Source: Chthoniobacterales bacterium
Lineage (GTDB): Bacteria > Verrucomicrobiota > Verrucomicrobiia > Chthoniobacterales > UBA10450
Assembly: GCA_025980625.1 (NCBI GenBank)
Contig: JAICXG010000039.1
Location: 1-15,923, forward strand
DNA length: 15,923 nt
Direction: 5' to 3'
Position numbers and translations under genes: made by a program. How positions within the stretch are numbered: position 1 is the stretch's first letter; each line of letters opens with the position of its first letter. The notes beneath the pieces were generated by a model. The model made no database searches. It was not told the DNA's origin and was given only the letters and a program-made list of their open reading frames with translations. Positions 6,780 through 13,723 of the stretch are shown piece after piece.

Positions 6780-8579
6780 ATGGCAACTACCGAAACCGAT
6801 CTTCAACGACAGAAGGAAATCAAACAGGCTGAAGAACTCCTCTTTAGCGGCCGCCAGGAGCTGGGCTTCGCCAAAGGTTTGTTTCTGGGAAATTTCGTCG
6901 CCGATTGGGCGATGCCGTACCCGCGTCTCAGCGATGCACAACAAGCCGAGGTCGATCGCGCGATCGCCGAGCTGCGCCAGTTCTTGGATGAACATCTGGA
7001 CCCTGAAGAGATCGATCGGCAGGCCGATATCCCGCGCCACGTAATCGACGGCCTCGGCCGGATCGGGGTGCTCGGCATGACCGCGCCGAAGGAAGTGGGC
7101 GGCCGCGGTTTTTCGCAAATGCAGTATTGCAAAGTGCTGGAGGAAATTGGCGCGCGCGACGCCTCGACCGCCGTTTTCACCAATGCACATCACTCGATTG
7201 GGATCCGGGCGTTACTTCTTTTTGGAACCGCAGAGCAGCAACACACCTGGCTTCCCCGTTTGATGAATGGCGACCAGCTCGCTGCCTTCGCCCTAACAGA
7301 ACGCGAAGCCGGTTCCGACGCCGCCAACGTGCAGATGACCGCCACACCGACCGAAGAGGGCTCGGCTTACATTCTTAATGGCGAAAAGCGCTACATCACT
7401 AACGCCGCGATCGCCCAGGTGCTCACAGTCATGGCGCGCACGCCGATCCCGGGCAAAGACAAGGACGCGATCACCGCGTTCCTCGTTACGCCCGACATGG
7501 AAGGCTTCGAGATGATCGAGCCGCGCATGCCCAAGCTCGGCATCCGCGGCACCGCGACGGGACGTTTCCGCCTCAACAACGTGCGGGTGCCGAAGGAAAA
7601 CATCCTTGGCCCGTTAGGCAAAGGTCTCCGCGTCGCGCTCACCGTGCTCGACTTTGGCCGCACCACTTTTGGCGCCTGCTGCACCGGCGGCGCCAGGACC
7701 TGTCTCGAGATGGCGGTGGCGCACGCCAATTCGCGCCGGCAGTTCAACAAAACGTTAGGCAATTTCGATCTCGTGAAGAAAAAAATCGCGCGCATGGCAG
7801 CCGACGTTTACGCGATGGAAGCCATGACGCAGGTGACCGCTTCGCTCATCGACCGCGGGTTCGAGGATTACATGGTCGAGACCGCGATGCTCAAGGTTTT
7901 CACGACCGAGCGGCTTTGGGATGCGGTCAACGATTGCTTCCAGATTCATGGCGGCTCGGCTTATTTCGATGACTCACCGTTAGGCCGGATGCTGCGCGAC
8001 GCGCGGATCAATCAAATCGGCGAAGGCAGCAACGAAGTGCTCACCTCCTTTATCGCGCTCGTCGGGATGCGCGGCCCGGGCATGGAGTTCAAGGAAATCT
8101 ACGACACCATGCTCAAGCCCTCGCGCGGCCTGAGCAAAGCTTGGGACGCCGGACTAAAGCGACTGAGCGCTGCCGTGAAAGTGCCCGAAGTGCCGGTGCG
8201 AAACGATCAACTGAAGTCCTATGCCGCTCAGCTCGGCCGTCTCGTCTGGCGGTTCAACTTCGCGGTCGATAAGGCGCTTATCGCCTATCGCGAACCGGTG
8301 CTGGAAATGCAGCTCATCCAGGAGCGGATCGCGATTGCCGCGATGGAATTGTTCGCCACTACCTGTGTTCTCAGCCGGTGGGATTCGGAGTTATCCGCGC
8401 TCGAGCGCAATGGCAGTGGCGCGAGCGATCACCTCGCGGCTGACCTCTTCGTCCGACGCTCCCTTCGGCACATCCGCGAATCGCTCCGCGGGCTTGGCGA
8501 CAACGACGATCGCGCCCTGCTCAAGACGGCCGATGCCGTTCTTGGAATTGAGAGCGCGGGTAATCGGGACGGGCGATAG
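6780..8579 (+). CDS. Acyl-CoA dehydrogenase, long (VLCAD/ACAD9-like) form
   Basis: This 599-aa flavoenzyme would catalyse the first step of fatty-acid beta-oxidation, forming trans-2-enoyl-CoA and passing electrons to ETF. ATG at 6780 is chosen because the family N-terminus starts just after it; the open frame extends further upstream but there overlaps the antitoxin gene on the other strand. The helical N-terminal domain includes GVLGMTAPKEVGGRGFSQMQY. The FAD/substrate motif FALTEREAGSD is at residues 170-180, and MPKLGIRGTATGRFRLNNVRVP is in the beta domain. CFQIHGGSAYFDDSPLGRMLRDARINQIGEGSNEVL carries the likely catalytic Glu, E415 (the VLCAD/MCAD position in IxEGTN). Beyond about residue 430 is an extra helical C-terminal domain, as in VLCAD and ACAD9, which pair through it or bind membrane. 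The gene stands alone; chain-length preference is not readable. Confidence 0.93.
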   Translation: MATTETDLQRQKEIKQAEELLFSGRQELGFAKGLFLGNFVADWAMPYPRLSDAQQAEVDRAIAELRQFLDEHLDPEEIDRQADIPRHVIDGLGRIGVLGMTAPKEVGGRGFSQMQYCKVLEEIGARDASTAVFTNAHHSIGIRALLLFGTAEQQHTWLPRLMNGDQLAAFALTEREAGSDAANVQMTATPTEEGSAYILNGEKRYITNAAIAQVLTVMARTPIPGKDKDAITAFLVTPDMEGFEMIEPRMPKLGIRGTATGRFRLNNVRVPKENILGPLGKGLRVALTVLDFGRTTFGACCTGGARTCLEMAVAHANSRRQFNKTLGNFDLVKKKIARMAADVYAMEAMTQVTASLIDRGFEDYMVETAMLKVFTTERLWDAVNDCFQIHGGSAYFDDSPLGRMLRDARINQIGEGSNEVLTSFIALVGMRGPGMEFKEIYDTMLKPSRGLSKAWDAGLKRLSAAVKVPEVPVRNDQLKSYAAQLGRLVWRFNFAVDKALIAYREPVLEMQLIQERIAIAAMELFATTCVLSRWDSELSALERNGSGASDHLAADLFVRRSLRHIRESLRGLGDNDDRALLKTADAVLGIESAGNRDGR

Positions 8580-8599
8580 AATTGGCCTTTTCGGGTTAT

Positions 8600-8623
8600 C
8601 CTCGGCGCCAGGCTTCACCGAGG
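8600..8623. terminator. Candidate bidirectional terminator between convergent genes
   Basis: CCTCGG (8600-8605) and CCGAGG (8618-8623) form a perfect 6-bp GC-rich stem with a 12-base loop in the 51-base gap between two convergent genes. No T-run follows, so only the position and symmetry support it. Confidence 0.3.
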
Positions 8624-8630
8624 CGGCCGG

Positions 8631-9896
8631 TTAGGGCGACTTTAGTATTTGCAGAGCGCGGAGCAGACCTTCCGGCACTAACTCGTAGAGCGGGTGTTGG
8701 ACGAACAGAATAACGTACTGGCGCCACTCATAAGCGCAGATTGCCGCTATCGCCGCAGCCAAAAAGAGGACACGGTAGCGTCGTACGTAACTGGCAAAGC
8801 AGGCGACTTGACTGAAAGTGAGAAAGCGCAGCGGCATGTCCCACATGTTGGCATACCGCAGGTTCATTCCATATTTGAGATTACACATCACCCCAAAGCT
8901 AGCGAAGACAAAAAGCGTGAGATACCATTCGCTCACTTGGGTTCGCTCAAGCTGGAAGACCCTGCCCACGGCCAGGAGAAAGATGATAGGACTGACGAGT
9001 ATCAGATCAACGAAATAGCGATACCAGGGACCGTCTCCAGTAAGAATGGCATAGGGGAGAGTATAATTTTTGGAAACGGATAGACGGTAAACTGTTACCA
9101 ATGTATCTATCCCACCGGCAAGAAAGACAAGCGCGACCACCCCAAGGAGTGGGCCAACGAAAGTGCAGACAAGGACTTCTCTCGTCACGCTTCCAAAGCC
9201 AAGCCAGCGATTCGCTACGAGTAGGGTGAGGATCGCAACAAAGACAAAAAACGAATTCTCCTTCGTCAACACCATGAGCGTCAGGCAGATGGTATAAAAA
9301 ATCAGAAGGCTCGGCTGATGTGGTGCCCGCAAGTTTTCCCATAACAGCCAAATGGTCAGCAAGGCCCAAAAGGTAAAAAAGCCATCAATCAGCGCGTGCT
9401 GCGACATATGGATCTGGGTGGGGGCGAAAGCCATCAACGCCGCTACACCAAGCGCCCATTCCCACCCTTTCAGTCGCCACGCGAACATTGTCGCGACTGA
9501 TAAAGTAAGCATGCTGAAGAATGACGCGATGTCATGAAGCGCGGACGACGCCTCGGAGCCGAAGAGCAGATGCCATAAGTAAGCGCTGAAAATGTAGAGA
9601 AAGCGAACCGGCGGCAGGATTGAGCCCGCCAACTTCTGCTGCAGCGCAATGTAACCGTCGACGACGTCCGGATATGAGCTGATTCCGCCGTGGATTAACG
9701 CATTGACATAATTCCGGTAGAGCCCTTCGTCGAAGCCGACTCGGGTAAATCCAGGTTGCGGATGCAACGGCGCGAGAACATGCAGGGCCGCGCTACTGAC
9801 GAAAGCGTGCGGTGGCAAACGAAGAAAAAATCCCGTCCCAACGATGAGGGCGAGAACCGCGGGCCGAAGCCAGCGATTGAAGCTCTGGTTGATCAT
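8631..9896 (-). CDS. Family 39 glycosyltransferase-like membrane protein (GT-C fold)
   Basis: This 421-aa integral membrane protein has around ten hydrophobic segments, beginning with WLRPAVLALIVGTGFFLRLP. The first external loop carries an acidic pair, D56-E57 (GFDEGLYRNYV), at the place where PMT/ArnT-type GT-C enzymes keep their catalytic acid. Such enzymes take a sugar from a polyprenyl-phosphate carrier and add it to a glycan, lipid or protein on the periplasmic face. HMSQHALIDGFFTFWAL (about residues 163-179) resembles the second conserved loop. It is shorter than typical GT39 proteins and lacks a soluble C-terminal domain. The TAA stop falls inside a GGTTAGGGC word. Codons appear more AT-rich than in nrdJ or the dehydrogenase, hinting at a different history. 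It lies divergent from the GT2 gene. Confidence 0.75.
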   Translation of the reverse strand: MINQSFNRWLRPAVLALIVGTGFFLRLPPHAFVSSAALHVLAPLHPQPGFTRVGFDEGLYRNYVNALIHGGISSYPDVVDGYIALQQKLAGSILPPVRFLYIFSAYLWHLLFGSEASSALHDIASFFSMLTLSVATMFAWRLKGWEWALGVAALMAFAPTQIHMSQHALIDGFFTFWALLTIWLLWENLRAPHQPSLLIFYTICLTLMVLTKENSFFVFVAILTLLVANRWLGFGSVTREVLVCTFVGPLLGVVALVFLAGGIDTLVTVYRLSVSKNYTLPYAILTGDGPWYRYFVDLILVSPIIFLLAVGRVFQLERTQVSEWYLTLFVFASFGVMCNLKYGMNLRYANMWDMPLRFLTFSQVACFASYVRRYRVLFLAAAIAAICAYEWRQYVILFVQHPLYELVPEGLLRALQILKSP

Positions 9897-10036
9897 CGAG
9901 CAAGACGTGGCATAGGCGAAATCCGGTCAGTCGTTGCGGGGCTATCGAGCAAGTCCCACGCCCGACGCGGCGGCGTCACTAAACGATTTTCGGCAAAAGC
10001 CAGTTCCGGCCGAAATCCTGCTTCCTTAGAAGCTCG
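9897..10036. promoter_or_regulatory. Divergent intergenic region driving both arms of the glycan cluster
   Basis: These 140 bases separate the minus-strand GT39 gene from the plus-strand GT2 operon and should contain both promoters. I see no clear consensus promoter, operator or ribosome site; the assignment rests on gene layout alone. Confidence 0.4.
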
Positions 10037-10822
10037 ATGAACCCGTTATCGCACGTTTCTGCGCCTGACCTTGCCGTCGTGGTGCCTATCTACAACGAAG
10101 CGCCGAATATCGCAGAGGTCCTGCGTGAATGGTATGCCTGCTTCGAACGCGTGGCCCCAAATTTTATCCTGTTTGCGGTCAACGATGGCTCCACCGACGA
10201 AACCGCGAGCATCCTGGCCCGGCTGAGCGCGAGGTTTGGTGTGCGCCTCCGTATCGTCGATAAGCGTAACGGAGGCCATGGAAGCAGTTGTCGCGAAGGC
10301 TACGAGTTAGCGTTATCCGAGAAAGCCAGTTGGATTTTCCAGATCGACTCCGACGGTCAGTGCGATCCCGCGTTTTTCGCCCGGCTCTACTCGCTGCGCC
10401 ACGGAAATGATTGCGTCTTTGCCTACCGACAGACGCGCGATGACGGCTGGAGCCGAGTCGCCATCTCGGCTTGCTGCCGAGCCTTACTATGGCTGGTCAC
10501 GGGTAAGACTTTGCGCGATCCCAACGTCCCTTATCGACTTATCAGCGCCCCGGCTTTGCGACGAGCACTGCGCAGGATCCCGCTGAATTTCGATCTTCAA
10601 AATATCGCCCTCTCGCTCGCCCTCGCGCGAGACTCGAGCCTGCGCTGGAGCCATTGCCCGATTCATTTCCGGGCGCGCCAGGGCGGCACCAACAGCATTA
10701 ACTGCGGCAAGATTGTAGGCATGGGACTGCGACTCATGCGTGACCTGCACCGCATCAAAACAGATGAAGATCCTTATTCTGGGTGGTGGACCCGCTGGAC
10801 TCGGCGCCGCCTGGCGTCTTAA
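10037..10822 (+). CDS. Family 2 glycosyltransferase, polyprenyl-phosphate sugar synthase type
   Basis: This 261-aa GT-A enzyme shows the GT2 motifs in order: VVVPIYNEAPNIAEVL (residues 14-29), nucleotide-binding VNDGSTDE (48-55), RNGGHGSSCREG, the metal-binding QIDSDGQCDP with D104-x-D106, and DPNVPYRLIS (161-170), which is typical of dolichol- or polyprenyl-phosphate mannose/glucose synthase relatives. No membrane segment is present, only a basic C-terminal tail (WTRWTRRRL), so it would act at the cytoplasmic face of the inner membrane. It likely loads a sugar onto a lipid carrier used by the neighbouring GT39 proteins. Its last 59 bases overlap the mutase gene, so the two are co-translated. 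The donor sugar is unknown. Confidence 0.85.
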   Translation: MNPLSHVSAPDLAVVVPIYNEAPNIAEVLREWYACFERVAPNFILFAVNDGSTDETASILARLSARFGVRLRIVDKRNGGHGSSCREGYELALSEKASWIFQIDSDGQCDPAFFARLYSLRHGNDCVFAYRQTRDDGWSRVAISACCRALLWLVTGKTLRDPNVPYRLISAPALRRALRRIPLNFDLQNIALSLALARDSSLRWSHCPIHFRARQGGTNSINCGKIVGMGLRLMRDLHRIKTDEDPYSGWWTRWTRRRLAS

Positions 10823-12167
10823 CCAGCTCGGTCACCACACCTGGGATTTGCTCGAGGCCAGCCACCACGCCGGCGGCCTCGCTTCTTCCTTTCGAGATAA
10901 GAACGGATTCTTCTGGGACATCGGCGGTCACGTTCAGTTTTCGCATTACGAATATTTTGACAGCTTAATGCATGATCTCATTCCCCCGGGCGACTGGCTC
11001 ACTCATCAGCGCAAATCATGGGTCTGGATGCGTAATCGATTTATTCCCTATCCCTTTCAGAACAACATTCGTCGTCTTCCCCGGGAAGACCTGGCCCGCT
11101 GTTTACACGGTCTGGTCGAGCTATATCGGAGCGGGCCGCGGCCGCCACAAAATTTCAAGGACTGGATTGAAGCGACCTTTGGAACCGGAATCGCGGACAT
11201 ATTCATGCTGCCGTATAACTTCAAAGTCTGGGCTTACCCGCCGGAACAACTTGCTTATCATTGGGTTGGCGAGCGCGTTGCTGTGACTGACTTGTCACGT
11301 GTTCTGGAAAACCTCATTTTCGAAAGGGACGATCTCTCATGGGGTCCAAACAACGTCTTTCAGTTTCCCAGGCAGGGCGGCACGGGAGCCATTTGGAATA
11401 GTTGTGCTCGACGGCTGCCCGCCGATCGGTTGCATTTTGGTGCGCAGGTCGAGGAAATCGACGCAGGTAGACGAATCGTGACGACCGCCGATGGTTGCAC
11501 GTGGAGTTACGACCGGCTGATTAGCACCATCCCTCTCACTCAATTGCTCCGCCTCAGCGGACGCAAGGATTTAGCCGCGGCAGCGCGGCGCGGCCTGAGA
11601 TACTCCAGCTCAAACATTGTCGGAATCGGCTTAAAAGGACAGCCCCCGGAGCACTTGAAGACAAAGTGCTGGATGTACTTCCCTGAATCAGACTGCCCGT
11701 ACTACCGTGTCACCGTTTTCAGCAATTACTCGCGGTATAACGTTCCTGATCCGCAGAGGACCTGGTCACTTATGACCGAGACATCAGAATCCCGATATAA
11801 GCCGGTAAAACACGACACACTCGTACAAGAAACGATCCGGGGGCTCTTGAACACAAAGCTCATCCAAGAAGTGAGCGACGTTGTCTCGACATGGAGCTAT
11901 CGCGCCGAGCATGGCTATCCAACGCCGGGGTTATATCGCGACCAGGCTCTTGCGAAAATTCTCCCGGTCCTGGAACTGGACGACATCTATTCTCGCGGTC
12001 GCTTTGGAGCTTGGAAGTACGAGGTGAGCAACCAGGACCACTCGTTCATGCAAGGCTTGGAAATCGTTGAGCGGCTTTTAAATGGTCGGCCGGAAATCAC
12101 TTTGCCCGATCCTTCGCATGCCAACTCCAGAAAGCATCCATTTCCATTCGAGAGATGGCGAATTTAA
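10764..12167 (+). CDS. UDP-galactopyranose mutase, eukaryotic-type
   Basis: This 467-aa FAD enzyme is predicted to interconvert UDP-galactopyranose and UDP-galactofuranose. ATG at 10764 puts the dinucleotide-binding motif LGGGPAGLGAAW at residues 6-17; an upstream GTG would add 8 residues with no homology. From memory of the Aspergillus fumigatus enzyme, the two share long stretches: GGLASS, GGHV-FSHYEYFD, YPFQNNI, GTGIADIFM-PYNFKVWA, GERVA, GGTGAIW, KCWMYFPE, FSNYSRYN, HGYPTP, DIYSRGRFG and YEVSNQDHSF. The residues known to matter there (H63, R182, R327, Y419, Y453, N457) line up with H56, R171, R315, Y385, Y419 and N423 with smoothly growing offsets. Ordinary bacterial Glf enzymes are shorter (about 380 aa) and far less similar. 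It sits between GT2 and GT39 genes with overlaps at both ends. The exact nucleotide-sugar substrate is inferred. Confidence 0.88.
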   Translation: MKILILGGGPAGLGAAWRLNQLGHHTWDLLEASHHAGGLASSFRDKNGFFWDIGGHVQFSHYEYFDSLMHDLIPPGDWLTHQRKSWVWMRNRFIPYPFQNNIRRLPREDLARCLHGLVELYRSGPRPPQNFKDWIEATFGTGIADIFMLPYNFKVWAYPPEQLAYHWVGERVAVTDLSRVLENLIFERDDLSWGPNNVFQFPRQGGTGAIWNSCARRLPADRLHFGAQVEEIDAGRRIVTTADGCTWSYDRLISTIPLTQLLRLSGRKDLAAAARRGLRYSSSNIVGIGLKGQPPEHLKTKCWMYFPESDCPYYRVTVFSNYSRYNVPDPQRTWSLMTETSESRYKPVKHDTLVQETIRGLLNTKLIQEVSDVVSTWSYRAEHGYPTPGLYRDQALAKILPVLELDDIYSRGRFGAWKYEVSNQDHSFMQGLEIVERLLNGRPEITLPDPSHANSRKHPFPFERWRI

Positions 12168-13687
12168 CAAACGCCCGGATCGCCCTCGCGCTCGCCGGGC
12201 TGTGCGGGGTAATCTTTTTTTCGCGGCTTCATACGTACGGCGAGCCACTTGAGCGAGATCTCACGACTTACGCGGTCATCGGGCACGAGATGCTCGGCGG
12301 CCGCGCTCTTTACACCGATCTCTGGGATCATAAGCCGCCTGCAATCCATCTTACTTATGCCGCAGCCGAGTTGATTGCGGGTTATGGAAGGGACGCTATT
12401 TTCCTCCTCAATCTTGCGGCTGGAGTTGCGACACTGCTAGCCTGTTATGCGGCAGGCTCAGCCGCAGGTGCTGGTCCGATGGGAGGGGTTATCTCCGCTG
12501 CTTTGTGGGCGCTTGCCTCCGGTGATTTGGCTCTCGAAGCGAATCAGCCGAACGTCGAAGTGTTTCTCAATTGTCTTATGGCAGCAGGCTTCGCCGTCTT
12601 TGTCCGTAAAGAGAAGAGCGGACTTGGAATTCGCGGCGCGGCCTTCGCAGGAGCTTTGTTCGCATTGGCCTCGCTCTACAAACAGGTCGTGGTTGTTGAA
12701 GCTGGACTGATCACGATTGCCTATTTGGCACTGGCGCCAGCGCAGCAGCGGAAAGTTAGATTGGGAGAAGTTGCGATTATAGCGGCGATCGGCCTTTTCA
12801 CCTGGGCAATCGTATTCGAGTTCTTTCTTCTGCAAGGTCACGCCGCAACCTTCTTTGAAGCGGTCTTTACCTATAACCGATTTTACGCTGGAAGTGCCTG
12901 GGCAAACCTCACTCGGATATCTGCTTTTCACCCCATTTCTGCGGACACTCTCGCCGTCCTGTTTCCGCTTGCGATGATGACAGTTACGGGCCTTGTCCTT
13001 GGCCTCGTCACCGGTCCAAGACGACCGTGGATTTTGCTTCTGTTCTTTGCCATCGGAGCGCACATTGCCATTCTCTTGCCGGGTCACTTTTTTCCTCATT
13101 ACTATCAACTCTGGCTCCCTCCGTTGGTTATTGGCGGAGGATGGTCGATTGTTGTGATCCGGCGGTGCTTGTCTCCTAAGCTGGGGTCACTTTGCTATGC
13201 GGCTCCCGCCATAGCGGGCATGGTTTTGATTGCATTGGAGTTGCCATCTTACCGGTTACCGGCTTCCGAATGGTCGCGGAAAAAGTACGGCGATATATTC
13301 ATCGAGACGGATCAATTGGCCCTCAGGCTTGATCAGCTTCTGTCGCCCGGTGAAAAATTTTTTGAATGGGGCAGTGAGAGTGGACTCTATCATACCAGCG
13401 GACGTGATCCGATTTCCGGAGTCGTTTTCGCCGATCCTTTGTTGGCTGGACCTGTGGCGGCGAAATTGACACGGCGTTTGCTCGATGATTTGGACCACGC
13501 CAAGCCGGACCTGATCGTTCTGAACGACGAAACTATCGCCCAAACATCGCCACATCATCCGATGCTCACTTGGTTAAGAGCTAACTACCTGCCCATCGCC
13601 AGGACACATTCATTCATTCTCGCAGCGCGGGCAGGCAGCAGGTTAGCTGGGGAGAAGTTGAAGCTGGCAGAGATCGCTCCGCGTTAA
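12155..13687 (+). CDS. Family 39 glycosyltransferase-like membrane protein with soluble C-terminus
   Basis: This 510-aa GT-C type protein overlaps the mutase gene by 13 bp and ends the plus-strand operon. An N-terminal membrane helix (residues 8-22) leads to the first external loop with D35 in ERDLTTYAVIGHEMLGGRALYTDLWDHKPP, the classic GT39 loop; D35 is the candidate catalytic acid and WDHKPP (57-62) is a family hallmark. About nine to ten more membrane segments follow to near residue 370. The last 140 residues (WSRKKYGDIF through LAEIAPR) are soluble, with an FEWGSESGLYHTSGRDP segment seen in many such proteins, and should lie in the periplasm. It would transfer a lipid-linked sugar, perhaps the one made by the two genes before it. 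The acceptor is not predictable. Confidence 0.82.
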   Translation: MANLTNARIALALAGLCGVIFFSRLHTYGEPLERDLTTYAVIGHEMLGGRALYTDLWDHKPPAIHLTYAAAELIAGYGRDAIFLLNLAAGVATLLACYAAGSAAGAGPMGGVISAALWALASGDLALEANQPNVEVFLNCLMAAGFAVFVRKEKSGLGIRGAAFAGALFALASLYKQVVVVEAGLITIAYLALAPAQQRKVRLGEVAIIAAIGLFTWAIVFEFFLLQGHAATFFEAVFTYNRFYAGSAWANLTRISAFHPISADTLAVLFPLAMMTVTGLVLGLVTGPRRPWILLLFFAIGAHIAILLPGHFFPHYYQLWLPPLVIGGGWSIVVIRRCLSPKLGSLCYAAPAIAGMVLIALELPSYRLPASEWSRKKYGDIFIETDQLALRLDQLLSPGEKFFEWGSESGLYHTSGRDPISGVVFADPLLAGPVAAKLTRRLLDDLDHAKPDLIVLNDETIAQTSPHHPMLTWLRANYLPIARTHSFILAARAGSRLAGEKLKLAEIAPR

Positions 13688-13723
13688 CCTGGGAAAAACC
13701 CATGCCACCGATTAACCGCCGGT

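Noticed and set aside
10740..10763. GTG start adding eight residues to the mutase
   Set aside because: The FAD motif needs its usual position right after MKILIL, so ATG 10764 is the natural start.
12458..13108. 216-aa minus-strand open frame opposite the second GT39 gene
   Set aside because: Very polar, no domain, entirely antisense to a membrane protein gene with clear family features.
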